Shown here: piece after piece, positions 1 through 9,396 of the stretch
Numbering within the stretch: position 1 is the first letter of the stretch
Layout: every line of letters starts with the position of its first letter
From: Betaproteobacteria bacterium HGW-Betaproteobacteria-1
GTDB taxonomy: Bacteria > Pseudomonadota > Gammaproteobacteria > Burkholderiales > Methylophilaceae
Reading direction: 5' to 3'
Assembly: GCA_002842435.1 (NCBI GenBank)
Contig: PHCX01000003.1
Coordinates: forward strand, 62,001 to 126,000
DNA: 64,000 nucleotides
Notes under the pieces: model-generated
What the model saw: the letters and a program-made list of their open reading frames with translations, nothing else
Databases searched by the model: none
What the model was told of the DNA's origin: nothing
Position numbers and translations under genes: made by a program

Positions 1-1219
1 TGGCGGAGACCTTGCCCTGCATGGCCGGCCATGACAGCGCATGGCTGAACTCGGTCATACTGATGGGCACCACTTCCGCTCTCAGATGCCAGTGCCAGCC
101 CTTGTCCACCCAGACCGCCGAAATATCGCGCAGGTTGAGACCGCCATCCAGCAGCGGCAGGTCGATCTCCTGCGCTGTCAGCGAATAGCGGTTGAGCATC
201 GCCTTGATGTCGGTTTTACCCAGCGGCAGATTGAGCAAATGACCACCCTCATAGGCAAGCCGCACTGGTTTGACCTGATCGTAATCCCACGGCAGGTCGG
301 CATTCAGCTTGTATAGCGCGAAATGGCTGTTACGGTCTTCGACGTCCACCTGCTGCAGATTAAGATGGGCAGTCTTGATCTCACCGTCGAGCATGCTCAG
401 TTTCAGATCCCCCTTGCCGGCGATCTCCAGATTACTTAGCGCGGTTTTTTCCAGCAAGGGTTTGAGTATCAGCGGATACAGCGCTTCCAGATCGACCGCG
501 CCGGTTGCCACCTGCAAATTGCGGATACGCGTACCGGCGCGCCATATCTCGGCGCTGGCATCGGCTGAGCCGATATCCTGCAGGGTGAGCCTGGCTTCCT
601 CCACCTTGATCAATTGCTCATTGAATGTGCCCTTGCCCCGCAGCTGATGGCTGCCCAGGCGTGAGTTGTTCAGCGTGATATAGAACGGCTGCCAGAACAC
701 TTCGCCGCCCGACCAATCGAGATCGAACTGCCAGTTCCAGCCCTGTTTGAGCTGGCCGGCCTTGAACTTGAGTTTTGCGTTGACGTTCTCGCCTGCATGC
801 AATCCGGCGGCATCGCTAAAGCTGGCCTTTTGCACAGCCAGTTGCGCGTCGAATTGCTGCCTGCCTTTCACCGATTGCGTATCAACCCGCAACGAGAATG
901 GCAGGCTGGTCATGCCCGCTGCAAGCTTACCGGAGTCGCACTGCCAGCTGCCCTTTTTCGGGTTCACCAGCCTCGCACAGTTGAGGCTGGCATCCGTCCA
1001 TTCCTGCTCGGACGACGGTCGGTACTGGCTCTTGAGATTGACAGCAGAGGTCTTGAGGTTGAAATCGAGCCTGGCATTGCGAAGCTCGCCCTGCGGCGCT
1101 TCGACCTTTGCCGCCTCGATGCTGATATGGCTGATGGCAAGCGCCGGCGCAGAAAACAAAGCCAGCCCCAACAGCAGGGCTGGCTTTTGCAGGTTGAAAA
1201 TTTTGTGTAGCTTGCTCAC
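1..1219 (-). CDS. YdbH-like secreted protein, partial (C-terminus missing)
   Basis: The minus strand is open from a GTG at 1219 to the window edge, so about 406 residues are visible and the C-terminus is outside. The N-terminus has a basic start followed by a hydrophobic stretch ending ALFSAPALA, which looks like a signal peptide. The rest is a beta-rich, AsmA/YdbH-like sequence without enzyme motifs. The visible end, with a GGLNLRDISAVW segment and a PISMTEFSHALSWP segment, resembles the YdbH (DctA-YdbH, PF11739) family of periplasmic proteins linked to envelope lipid transport. The GTG lies next to the cysM stop codon, so the gene is probably translationally coupled to cysM. The family name comes from motif memory and is moderately sure. 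Confidence 0.6.
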   Translation of the reverse strand, partial: MSKLHKIFNLQKPALLLGLALFSAPALAISHISIEAAKVEAPQGELRNARLDFNLKTSAVNLKSQYRPSSEQEWTDASLNCARLVNPKKGSWQCDSGKLAAGMTSLPFSLRVDTQSVKGRQQFDAQLAVQKASFSDAAGLHAGENVNAKLKFKAGQLKQGWNWQFDLDWSGGEVFWQPFYITLNNSRLGSHQLRGKGTFNEQLIKVEEARLTLQDIGSADASAEIWRAGTRIRNLQVATGAVDLEALYPLILKPLLEKTALSNLEIAGKGDLKLSMLDGEIKTAHLNLQQVDVEDRNSHFALYKLNADLPWDYDQVKPVRLAYEGGHLLNLPLGKTDIKAMLNRYSLTAQEIDLPLLDGGLNLRDISAVWVDKGWHWHLRAEVVPISMTEFSHALSWPAMQGKVSA

Positions 1220-1220
1220 A

Positions 1221-2108
1221 TCAGGAAGGAAACACCCCTGTGGACAGATAACGGTCGCCGCGGTCACAGACGATGGAAACAATCACCGCGTTCTCCACCT
1301 TTTTGGAAAGCTGCAGCGCGGCGTAAAGCGCGCCGCCGGAGGAGATACCGGCAAAGATGCCCTCTTCCGCCGCCAGTCGGCGCGTCATCTTCTCGGCATT
1401 GGCCTGGTTCACGTAGATCAGTTCGTCCACGCGTGATTTATCGTATATCTTCGGCAGGTATTCTTCCGGCCATTTGCGGATACCGGGAATCTGCGAGCCT
1501 TCTTCCGGCTGTACGCCAATGATCCGGATGTCCGGATTCTGCTCCTTGAGAAAACGCGAAGTGCCCATGATGGTGCCGGTGGTACCCATGCTGGAGACGA
1601 AATGCGTCACCTTGCCCTCGGTATCGCGCCAGATTTCGGGGCCGGTACCTTCGTAATGCGCCAGCGGGTTATCCATATTGCCGAACTGGTCAAGCACGAT
1701 GCCCTCGCCTTCGGCCTGCAGTTTCAACGCGACGTCGCGCGCCAGCTCCATGCTGCCATCCTTGGGGGTCAGTACCAGCTCGGCGCCGAACGCCTTCATG
1801 GTCTGGCGGCGCTCTATACTCTGGTTCTCGGGCATCACCAGCACCATCTTGTAGCCACGCATGGCAGCTGCCATCGCCAGTGCGATACCGGTATTGCCGG
1901 AAGTCGCCTCGATCAGCGTATCGCCCGGCTGGATGTCGCCGCGCTCTTCCGCACGCTTGATCATGGAAAGCGCCGGCCTGTCCTTCACCGAACCGGCCGG
2001 GTTATTGCCCTCCAGCTTCAACAATATGGTGTTGCTGGTCTTGCCGGGGATGCGCTGCAGTTTCACCAGCGGTGTGTTGCCGACGAAATCCTCTAGAGTC
2101 TTGTACAT
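1221..2108 (-). CDS. cysM: Cysteine synthase B (O-acetylserine sulfhydrylase B)
   Basis: A cytoplasmic PLP enzyme that makes L-cysteine from O-acetylserine and sulfide or thiosulfate. It is 295 residues, the usual CysM length. The cofactor lysine is K42 in PAGSVKDRPA. The substrate loop EATSGNTGIA and the phosphate-binding SMGTTGTIMG are intact. The C-terminal CDRGDRYLSTGVF is characteristic of CysM, and the LEGNNPAGS segment also favours CysM over CysK. It lies 18 bp downstream of dsbB and runs into the YdbH-like gene, so the three probably form one transcript. Confidence 0.95.
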   Translation of the reverse strand: MYKTLEDFVGNTPLVKLQRIPGKTSNTILLKLEGNNPAGSVKDRPALSMIKRAEERGDIQPGDTLIEATSGNTGIALAMAAAMRGYKMVLVMPENQSIERRQTMKAFGAELVLTPKDGSMELARDVALKLQAEGEGIVLDQFGNMDNPLAHYEGTGPEIWRDTEGKVTHFVSSMGTTGTIMGTSRFLKEQNPDIRIIGVQPEEGSQIPGIRKWPEEYLPKIYDKSRVDELIYVNQANAEKMTRRLAAEEGIFAGISSGGALYAALQLSKKVENAVIVSIVCDRGDRYLSTGVFPS

Positions 2109-2126
2109 GTCGTGTTCTTTACGTGA

Positions 2127-2645
2127 TTATTTCTTCAGGAAAGCCAGCCAGGCCGCATAAATCGCGAGGCCGATGAAAGCAATCAGGGACAGTTGCGGAA
2201 TGGTCATGCCGAACATGGTCCAGTCCATCGCCGAGCATTCGCCTGTGCCCTTGAACACCAGATCCAGCGCTTTTTTCAGCGGGAAGGTCTCGAAAATGTA
2301 ATCGAAACCGGCGCCGCATTCGGCCATCACCTTTTCCGGGTTGGCCTGAATCCAGATATGCCGCAGCGCGATGCCGATGCCGGTAACGGCCGCCGCAAAA
2401 TGCAGAACGCCGTAGATCTTGCGCCCGGTATTGCCCGGGTTATGCAGAGCGGAAAGCAGGAAGAAGCCACCCATCACCAGAAAGGCGATGCGCTGGAAGA
2501 TACAGAGCGGACAAGGGTCGAGGTTATAGCGCTGCTGGATGTAAAGGCCGTAGGCGACGAAACCGAAACTGGCCAGAAAACCGAGAACATAGCCGGTTCG
2601 GCCACCGAAGAAATTGGTCAGGCATTTGGGTAACATGGGGCGCAC
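2127..2645 (-). CDS. dsbB: Disulfide bond formation protein B
   Basis: An inner-membrane quinone reductase that reoxidises periplasmic DsbA. The 172-residue protein has four predicted membrane helices. It has both essential cysteine pairs: C45-C48 in PCPLC in the first periplasmic loop, and C110 and C137 in the second loop around AECGAGFDY and KGTGECS. Length and topology are normal for DsbB. It is divergent from xseA, with a 38-bp intergenic region that must hold both promoters. A DsbB is relevant here because both methanol dehydrogenases in this window carry a vicinal disulfide. Confidence 0.95.
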   Translation of the reverse strand: MRPMLPKCLTNFFGGRTGYVLGFLASFGFVAYGLYIQQRYNLDPCPLCIFQRIAFLVMGGFFLLSALHNPGNTGRKIYGVLHFAAAVTGIGIALRHIWIQANPEKVMAECGAGFDYIFETFPLKKALDLVFKGTGECSAMDWTMFGMTIPQLSLIAFIGLAIYAAWLAFLKK

Positions 2646-2683
2646 TCAACTATATAATGAGGTAATTGTAACGGATTCGAATC

Positions 2684-3907
2684 ATGGCAGACACCCCACA
2701 AGCCAACCCACAAACTGCACGAGTTCTCAGCGTCAGCGAACTCAACCGTATGGCCCGCGATATCCTCGAACGCAGCTTCCCGCTGTTCTGGGTCAGCGGC
2801 GAGATCTCCAACATGACCCGCGCCGCCTCCGGTCACTGGTATTTCTCGCTGAAAGACAGCGGCGCGCAGGTGCGTTGCGTCATGTTCCGCGGCCGTAACA
2901 GCTATCTGGACTGGGTGCCGAAGGAAGGCGACAAGGTAGAAGCGCGCGCCAACGTCACGCTGTACGAAGCACGCGGCGACTTCCAGCTGACCATCGAATT
3001 CCTGCAACGTGCAGGTTTGGGTGCACTGTTCGAAGCCTTCGAGAAGCTCAAGCAGAAACTGCAGGCCGAAGGCCTGTTCGACGAAACGCGAAAACGCGCC
3101 ATTCCTGCCTTCCCGAAACAGATCGGCATCGTCACCTCAGCCGACGCCGCTGCGCTGCATGACGTCCTGACCACGCTCCGGCGCCGCATGCCCGGCATTC
3201 CCGTCGTCATCTACCCGACGCCGGTACAAGGCAAGGGCGCAGCCAATCTGATTGCCAACGCCATTGAAACCGCCAGCAGGCGCGCCGAATGCGATGTGCT
3301 GATTGTGTGTAGGGGCGGCGGCAGCATTGAGGACTTGTGGCAGTTCAACGAGGAAATCGTCGCGCGTGCCATCGTCAATTGCAGCATGCCGGTCATCAGC
3401 GGTGTCGGCCACGAGACCGATTTCACCATCGCCGACTTCGCTGCCGACCGCCGCGCACCGACACCGACCGCCGCCGCCGAAATGGCTACGCCAAATCGTG
3501 AAGCCCTGCTCAACACCCTGCTGCAACAACAGCAGAGCCTGCAGCGCGGCATGAGCTACAAGCTCAACCGCTACATGCAACAGCTGGACTTTCTCGCCCG
3601 CCGCCTGCTCTCGCCCGCGCAGCAGCTCACACACAAGCAGGAGAACCTGACCCAACTCGGCACACGCCTGCAGAACAGCATGCAGCAGATATTAGGCAAA
3701 CAGCAGGAAAAACTGCTACGGCTCACACTCAACCTGCAACACCTCAACCCCAACGCTGTGCTGAACCGGGGTTATGCCCTGGTGCAGACCCATGATGGCG
3801 CGATCGTGCGAGCAAGCAGTCAGATTGAATCGGGTGATGCGGTCAATATCCGGTTTGCCGAAGGGTCAGCCGAGGCCGAAATCCGCTCAACAACCAAACC
3901 AGGCTGA
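2684..3907 (+). CDS. xseA: Exodeoxyribonuclease VII large subunit
   Basis: The large subunit of the single-strand-specific nuclease ExoVII. The 407-residue protein has an N-terminal OB fold (about residues 12-105, with FWVSGEISN and GHWYFSLKD). The catalytic core carries GIVTS, CRGGGSIEDLWQFN and SGVGHETDFTIADF, followed by RAPTPTAAAE. The glutamine-rich coiled-coil region and the C-terminal LNRGYALV segment complete the family architecture. The small subunit gene xseB is not adjacent. The ATG at 2684 gives the expected MADTP-type N-terminus. Confidence 0.95.
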   Translation: MADTPQANPQTARVLSVSELNRMARDILERSFPLFWVSGEISNMTRAASGHWYFSLKDSGAQVRCVMFRGRNSYLDWVPKEGDKVEARANVTLYEARGDFQLTIEFLQRAGLGALFEAFEKLKQKLQAEGLFDETRKRAIPAFPKQIGIVTSADAAALHDVLTTLRRRMPGIPVVIYPTPVQGKGAANLIANAIETASRRAECDVLIVCRGGGSIEDLWQFNEEIVARAIVNCSMPVISGVGHETDFTIADFAADRRAPTPTAAAEMATPNREALLNTLLQQQQSLQRGMSYKLNRYMQQLDFLARRLLSPAQQLTHKQENLTQLGTRLQNSMQQILGKQQEKLLRLTLNLQHLNPNAVLNRGYALVQTHDGAIVRASSQIESGDAVNIRFAEGSAEAEIRSTTKPG

Positions 3908-3921
3908 GCGGCTACAAGCCG

Positions 3922-4431
3922 ATGAAACCGCGCATTGCCAGCTTTAGTCCTGTCGCCATTCCCTCCGCGAAGATACTGATACTCGGCAGCATCCCCGGCG
4001 AGGCTTCGCTCGCTGCCAACCAGTATTACGCCCATCCGCGCAACGCCTTCTGGCCCATCATGGCTGAACTGCTGGGGTTCGCGCCGGATGCGCCTTATGC
4101 GGAACGACTGACAGCATTGCAACAGGCGAATATCGCCTTGTGGGATGTACTGCACAGCTGCCACCGCAAGGGCAGCCTGGATACGGCGATAGAGAATGAC
4201 TCGGTTGAAGTGAACGACTTTGATGCATTTTTTGCCCGGCACCCGGGCATCAAGCTGGTGTGTTTTAACGGCGGCACGGCAGAGCACAGTTACCGCCAGC
4301 ATGTTTTAAAACAAGGCAGACATACAGCCTTGCAATATGTGCGCCTGCCTTCGACCAGCCCGGCACACGCGGCATTGTCATTACAGCAGAAAATGGAAAT
4401 CTGGCGTGAGGCGATTATGCAGCACCACTAG
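3922..4431 (+). CDS. DNA-deoxyinosine glycosylase (UDG superfamily)
   Basis: A 169-residue uracil-DNA-glycosylase-fold protein expected to remove hypoxanthine from deaminated DNA. Motif 1 is GSIPGEASLAANQYYAHP followed by RNAFWPI. IALWDVLHSC follows, and the C-terminal motif is LPSTSPAHA. This arrangement matches the hypoxanthine-DNA glycosylase family (UDG family 6, TIGR04274) better than Mug or Ung. It starts 15 bp after xseA on the same strand, so the two repair genes are likely cotranscribed. Confidence 0.85.
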   Translation: MKPRIASFSPVAIPSAKILILGSIPGEASLAANQYYAHPRNAFWPIMAELLGFAPDAPYAERLTALQQANIALWDVLHSCHRKGSLDTAIENDSVEVNDFDAFFARHPGIKLVCFNGGTAEHSYRQHVLKQGRHTALQYVRLPSTSPAHAALSLQQKMEIWREAIMQHH

Positions 4432-4443
4432 GACGTGTTCGCA

Positions 4444-4719
4444 CTAGGCTACAGAACCCTGCTCACCGGATTCCTGCTCCACATCCCAATCCGGGAAAAC
4501 CAGCTCGGCCGGATGACACTTGAGCGCTCGCGCCAGCACTTTGGCACGCTCTACTCCAATGTTGACACGGCCATGCTCGATGGCCGAAATAGTACCTTGC
4601 GGAATGCCGGTAATATGCGCCAGCTGGTGCTGACTCAGATGCCGCCATTCGCGCATGAATCTCACCGACTCACCGACGGTGAGATTCAGTTGATTCCTGA
4701 TCGCCTGATATGTATTCAT
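4444..4719 (-). CDS. Small XRE-family HTH regulator
   Basis: A 91-residue DNA-binding protein consisting almost only of a Cro/C1-type helix-turn-helix. The segments LSQHQLAHITGIPQGTIS and AIEHGRVNIGVERAKVLARAL are the HTH core. No sensor domain and no toxin partner is next to it. It is convergent with the glycosylase gene. A stand-alone regulator role is inferred, and its target is unknown. Confidence 0.8.
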   Translation of the reverse strand: MNTYQAIRNQLNLTVGESVRFMREWRHLSQHQLAHITGIPQGTISAIEHGRVNIGVERAKVLARALKCHPAELVFPDWDVEQESGEQGSVA

Positions 4720-5184
4720 CCTTCAGTCTCCGCTGATTATGGATAGTGCTAAATTGTTGTAATCACTTGATAAAACCGCAGCGCCCGGGTGGGTCAGCCG
4801 AAAGTGCTGCATCCCTGATTCTGCTCCGATTTTACTTCTCACGCTACTGATTTGATATCCAGCCGTAATTTGTTTTACGCTGACATGCTGCAGGTAAAAC
4901 CCGACGTAAAAATCAGCAGCAAAAATCAATAAAATTGGCTAACATGATCAGGCTGCAAGGCTTTTATCACACAAATTCTCTAATCTACTGAAATAAGTAG
5001 AAAAAACAGATAAATGTGGTAGCCTGTATTCGCTGGTTCAACTTCAATCATAATAATAGGCGCTCCCGACAATGGGCACGCTGTCAGCTGTACGAAGAGG
5101 TTTAAAAACCTTTTTCGCTACTAGATTTTCGGGGATATTTCATCGGGGATATTTAGAAAATTTAATCAAAAAGGAGTACCAGTC
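4720..5184. other. Intergenic region of 465 bp
   Basis: This is AT-rich relative to its neighbours and no supported gene is present. It should hold the promoters of the minus-strand XRE gene and the plus-strand PA2779-type gene. A palindrome AGGTTTAAAAACCT lies at 5098-5111. A 12-bp direct repeat, TCGGGGATATTT, occurs at 5129-5140 and 5143-5154, 14 bp apart, about 30 bp before the next start codon. Confidence 0.6.
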
Positions 5185-5580
5185 ATGAATTACATCAAAC
5201 GTTTTTTCAGTGCTTTTGTTGCAGCATCCTTCCTGTTTACAGGTTCCATTCACACCGTGCAGGCCGCCATGATCAGTTCGGAACAAGTTGCCGAATCGGC
5301 GGTAACTTCCAGCGGCGAACAGGATCGTGAACGCATCATCGCTGCGCTTTCCCGCGAAGATGTGCAGGCTGCCATGGTTGCTCGCGGCATCGACCCGGCG
5401 CAGGCCAGGGAACGTGTTGCCGCGCTGACTGACGAAGAAGCCAGTACCGTGGCAACACAAATCGACAGCGCACCCGCCGGCGGCATTATCGGCGCAATCG
5501 TATTGATTTTCCTCGTATTGCTGCTTACAGACATTCTTGGCTTCACCAAAATCTTCCCGTTCACACGCTCTGTTCGTTAA
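5185..5580 (+). CDS. PA2779-family membrane protein
   Basis: A 131-residue protein with an N-terminal signal peptide (ending HTVQA), a charged central part with DREDVQAAMVARG-like features, and a C-terminal hydrophobic segment (GGIIGAIVLIFLVLLLTDILG). This is the plan of the PA2779 family of small envelope proteins. A strong AAGGAG site precedes the ATG. It is followed directly by a PA2778-type peptidase, the usual partner. The function of the pair is not established, and the family call rests on motif pattern and gene order. Confidence 0.8.
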   Translation: MNYIKRFFSAFVAASFLFTGSIHTVQAAMISSEQVAESAVTSSGEQDRERIIAALSREDVQAAMVARGIDPAQARERVAALTDEEASTVATQIDSAPAGGIIGAIVLIFLVLLLTDILGFTKIFPFTRSVR

Positions 5581-5614
5581 ACCTCTGTTGTTCGCAAGAC
5601 CAGAGCAAGCCAGT

Positions 5615-6565
5615 ATGTACCTGAGAGGGTTCATACTGGCTTTGGCATTTGTGCTAACTTCATGTGCTGCGCCTGGTGTACGTGAAGTCACACAGAACTC
5701 GCAACTACCCAGACAGAGTGAACTGAGCGGCACACCGTTCTTCCCGCAGGAGTTATATCAGTGCGGACCAGCAGCACTGGCTACGGCATTGAATGCCGTT
5801 GATATCCGCGTCACACCAGAACAACTCACCCCGGAAGTCTATATCCCCAGCCGCCAAGGCAGCCTGCAGATAGAAATGCTGGCCGCAGCCCGCCGGCATG
5901 GGGCACTGGCCATCCAGATTGCGCCAAAACTGGATGCTGTGTTGCAGGAGATCTCGGCCGGGAATGTGGTCGTGGTCATGCAGAACCTGGGGCTTTCCTG
6001 GGCACCCTCCTGGCATTATGCGGTTGCCGTCGGCTATGACCTGGACAAGGAACTGATCTGGCTGCGCTCGGGCACTTTTGAACGCTTTGAAATGACCCTG
6101 AGCACTTTTGAACGCACCTGGGCACGGAGTCAGCACTGGGCTTTTGTCGCACTGCCGCCCGGTAAACTGCCAGCCAGCAGCGGTTCCGATGCCGTCATCA
6201 AGGGTCTGCTCGCTTTTGAAAAGACCGCTCCAGCAGCCCACACCCGGACGGCCTATGCTGCTGCCGTGAAACGCTGGCCTGATGACCTGGTACTGCTCAT
6301 GGGCCTGGGCAACAGCAGCTATACGGCCGGCGATCTGGATGGTGCTGCAAAGGCATTCCGCCAGGCTACCGTTGCACACCCGGGCTCTGCCGCAGCGCAC
6401 AATAATCTGGCGCATGTGCTACTCGAGCAAGGCAATGCAAAGAGCGCCATGCAGGCTGCGGAAAAGGCCATGCAACTGGCCGGCGAGGACGAAAGACTAA
6501 AGACGCAGATCACAGAAACCATCAATGAAATCCGGCACAAGACTGAAAAACCGAATTCGCCCTGA
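5615..6565 (+). CDS. PA2778-family C39-like cysteine peptidase lipoprotein with TPRs
   Basis: A predicted lipoprotein of 316 residues when started at the ATG at 5615. That start puts a lipobox, VLTSC, about 18 residues in. A longer frame from 5537 would overlap the previous gene. The peptidase part has the catalytic cysteine in ELYQCGPAALATALN and the histidine in SWHYAVAVGYD, typical of C39-like bilobed peptidases. After residue 190 it changes to TPR repeats (LMGLGNSSYTAGDLDGAAK and AHNNLAHVLLEQG). It pairs with the PA2779-type gene just upstream. Its substrate is unknown. Confidence 0.8.
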   Translation: MYLRGFILALAFVLTSCAAPGVREVTQNSQLPRQSELSGTPFFPQELYQCGPAALATALNAVDIRVTPEQLTPEVYIPSRQGSLQIEMLAAARRHGALAIQIAPKLDAVLQEISAGNVVVVMQNLGLSWAPSWHYAVAVGYDLDKELIWLRSGTFERFEMTLSTFERTWARSQHWAFVALPPGKLPASSGSDAVIKGLLAFEKTAPAAHTRTAYAAAVKRWPDDLVLLMGLGNSSYTAGDLDGAAKAFRQATVAHPGSAAAHNNLAHVLLEQGNAKSAMQAAEKAMQLAGEDERLKTQITETINEIRHKTEKPNSP

Positions 6566-6594
6566 CCAAGCAGGGCTTCCATTCAAAAAATCAG

Positions 6595-9342
6595 TCAGCC
6601 GAACAGTTCCTGCCATAGTTTCTTCACTGCTTCCATATGCTGCGTCACCGACGCTGCATCGACTCTCGCCTTGCTTTCCCCTTGCAGCTTGAGTGCATGC
6701 TGCAGACTGCGGTATTGCCTGTAAGCGGCGGCTACATCAGCTGCCAAGCTGGCATCGATCAGGCCCAGTTCCCCCAGTTTCATCAATAACGCGATATTGC
6801 CGGAATTGGCGGTGAGTTCGGCATATTGGTGCGCATGGGCCAGCACCAGATACTGCACCATGAACTCGACATCGATGATGCCGCCGCGGTCATGCTTGAG
6901 GTCGAATATCTCGCTATGGTTGGGATGCGCGGCCAGCATCTTCTCGCGCATGGCAACGACCTCCTGCTTCAGCTTGGCAATATCCCTTGGCTGGCGCATG
7001 ACCTCGATGCGGATCTGTTCGAATTTTTCGCCTATGCTCTTGTCGCCGGCGCAGTAACGCGCCCGCGTCAGTGCCTGATGCTCCCACAACCAGGCCTTGT
7101 GCAGCTGGTATTCGCGGAAGGCGTTGATATCGGACACCAACATGCCGCTGGCACCGTCCGGCCGTAACGCAAGATCGGTCTCGTAAAGGATGCCTGCCGA
7201 GGTCAGGCTGCCCAGCCAGTTACTGATGCGGATACCGTAGCGCGCATAGACTTCACTCGCTTCCGGCGCGTCATCTTCATAGAGGAAGATGATATCGAGG
7301 TCTGAGGCGTAACCCAACTCCTTGCCGCCCAGCTTGCCGTAGCCGATGACGGCGAACTTCGGCTGTTCACGATGTCTTGATTTGAGGTTGGCCCACACCG
7401 TCTCCAGCGTCAGCTCCAGAATCATGTCGGCCAGTTCGCTCAGGTAATCGGAAAGCTTGACCAGCACAAGTTCACCGATGACATCCTTGACCGCGAAACG
7501 GAAGGTATAGGCATGCTTGAAGTCGCGCATGATGTCCATCTGCCGCTCGACATCGCCTTCAGTATCGACCAGCCGCTGCCGCAAGTCTTCGCGCATCGCC
7601 GCGAAATCCGGCTCGGCATACAGGTTGCGCGTATCCAGCAGCTCATCGAGCAGGATGGGATGCTGGCCCAGATACTGGATCAACCAGGGGCTGGCGCTGG
7701 CGAGCTTGATGAGGAAACGCAACGCATCCGGATATTCCGCCAGCAGCGCGAGATAGCTGGCGCGGCGACAGATGCCATCGAGCAGGTCGCCGACACGCAT
7801 CAGGGTCGCATCCGGATTGGGCTGCCGCGCAGACTGCGCAATAACGACCGGCATCAATACATCATAGCGATGCCGGCTCAATTCCGGCAGTTGCTTGTAA
7901 CGCGGCCCCTGATAGAGGCTCTTGATATGGCGCAGCGTCTGCCCGGCATCCTGATAACCGGCTTCCTGCAGGATTTGCAAAGCCTGCTGCTCATCCGCCT
8001 CTGCCAACCAGATCTCCGTTTCGCGACTATGCGCTGCCGCATCCTCTTCATCTTGCGGGTCGCTGAAAACTTCACGGAAATGCCTGTCTACCTTGGTGCG
8101 ATGTGCTTCCAGCAACGGCAGCAATGTTGCCCAATCGGCATAGCTCATGGCCTGAGCGATACGGGAACGAGCCTCCTCCGTGGTCGGCAAGTCATGGGTC
8201 TGCGCATCCTCCACATACTGCAGGCGATGTTCCAGATTGCGCAGAAAGACATAGGCCGCATGCAGCTCCGCCACCGTCGGCGCCGGCAGCAACCCCTTCT
8301 CCTTCAGCAGATCCAGCACCTGCAAGGTCGGCCGCACCTGCAAGCTGCGGTCCTTGCCACCACGGATCAGCTGAAACACCTGCGCAATAAATTCAATCTC
8401 GCGGATGCCTCCGCGACCGAGCTTGATGTTGTCGTGCATGTCACGGCGGTTGACGTCGCGCTGTATCTGGATCTTGAGATCGCGCATGGAAGCAAAAGCA
8501 CCGTAATCCAGGTATTTGCGAAAGACGAAAGGCCGCAGCATGTCGGCCAACTCCTGTTCCGGCCCGGCGATGACGCGCCCCTTGATCCAGGCATAACGCT
8601 CCCATTCGCGGCCCTGATTCTGGTAATACTCCTCCAGCATGGCGAAACTGCAGGCCAGCGCACCCTCCGAGCCATAAGGCCGCAGACGCATATCGACGCG
8701 GAACACATAACCGTCGGCCGTCACTTCGTCGATGGCGGCAATCAGCTTCTTGCCGAGCCGGGTGAAGAATTCCAGATTACTGAGGGAACGCTCACCGTCA
8801 GTCGCACCGTCTTCCTCGAAAGCGAAGATCAGATCGATATCGGAAGAGACATTCAACTCATAACCGCCGAGCTTTCCCATACCGACAACAATCAGTTCCT
8901 GCCTTGCACCGCTCTCGCCTATCGGTTGCCCGTACTGCGCTTGCAGCCATGCCGTGTGATGTTGCAGCGCGAATTGCACTGCCACTTCAGCCAAGTGGCT
9001 GACGGTCAGTGTCACCTCCTGCAGATCGGCAAGCCCGTTCAAATCGCGGGTGATGATACGCACCATGACGCGCTTGCGCAGCTTGCGCAAAGCGCGTTTG
9101 AGGCTGTCTTCGTCGCCTATTTCCTGCGCCTGCAGCCAGTCACGCATCTGCTGCTGGCTAATCGGGGTCTGCAGGTTCTGCAGGATATCGGTCAGCAGTT
9201 CTGTATCGCTCACCAGCAGACGTCGCAGAAACGGACTGCATTGCACGGCATGGCACAATCCGGCTTCTGCTTCGTGATTTGTTTCGGGGGCTTCCAGTAT
9301 TTCAGTGAGGGTTCGCATGTTGAAATCGCATATTGAATTCAC
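6595..9342 (-). CDS. glnE: Glutamine synthetase adenylyltransferase / adenylyl-removing enzyme
   Basis: A bifunctional regulator that adenylylates and deadenylylates glutamine synthetase according to nitrogen status. The 915-residue protein contains two nucleotidyltransferase domains. The N-terminal adenylyl-removing half has GMGKLGGYELNVSSDIDLIF. The C-terminal adenylyl-transferase half has GYGKLGGKELGYASDLDIIF. The long linker carries the FVFRKYLDYGAF and GGIREIEFIAQ segments of GlnE. The given start is a GTG. An ATG at 9318 (MRTLTEIL) is an equally reasonable start, and neither has a clear ribosome binding site. Confidence 0.95.
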   Translation of the reverse strand: MNSICDFNMRTLTEILEAPETNHEAEAGLCHAVQCSPFLRRLLVSDTELLTDILQNLQTPISQQQMRDWLQAQEIGDEDSLKRALRKLRKRVMVRIITRDLNGLADLQEVTLTVSHLAEVAVQFALQHHTAWLQAQYGQPIGESGARQELIVVGMGKLGGYELNVSSDIDLIFAFEEDGATDGERSLSNLEFFTRLGKKLIAAIDEVTADGYVFRVDMRLRPYGSEGALACSFAMLEEYYQNQGREWERYAWIKGRVIAGPEQELADMLRPFVFRKYLDYGAFASMRDLKIQIQRDVNRRDMHDNIKLGRGGIREIEFIAQVFQLIRGGKDRSLQVRPTLQVLDLLKEKGLLPAPTVAELHAAYVFLRNLEHRLQYVEDAQTHDLPTTEEARSRIAQAMSYADWATLLPLLEAHRTKVDRHFREVFSDPQDEEDAAAHSRETEIWLAEADEQQALQILQEAGYQDAGQTLRHIKSLYQGPRYKQLPELSRHRYDVLMPVVIAQSARQPNPDATLMRVGDLLDGICRRASYLALLAEYPDALRFLIKLASASPWLIQYLGQHPILLDELLDTRNLYAEPDFAAMREDLRQRLVDTEGDVERQMDIMRDFKHAYTFRFAVKDVIGELVLVKLSDYLSELADMILELTLETVWANLKSRHREQPKFAVIGYGKLGGKELGYASDLDIIFLYEDDAPEASEVYARYGIRISNWLGSLTSAGILYETDLALRPDGASGMLVSDINAFREYQLHKAWLWEHQALTRARYCAGDKSIGEKFEQIRIEVMRQPRDIAKLKQEVVAMREKMLAAHPNHSEIFDLKHDRGGIIDVEFMVQYLVLAHAHQYAELTANSGNIALLMKLGELGLIDASLAADVAAAYRQYRSLQHALKLQGESKARVDAASVTQHMEAVKKLWQELFG

Positions 9343-9396
9343 ATATTAAAAATCGAGAGTGAAGTAAATTCCGGCTTTGCCTTAGAATTATAGGTT

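Noticed and set aside
4723..4929. Minus-strand 68-codon frame in the gap before the PA2779-type gene
   Set aside because: No ribosome binding site or recognisable features. The gap is better explained as promoter sequence.
7513..9336. Long plus-strand frame opposite glnE
   Set aside because: It is the antisense shadow of glnE, whose two nucleotidyltransferase domains are unmistakable.
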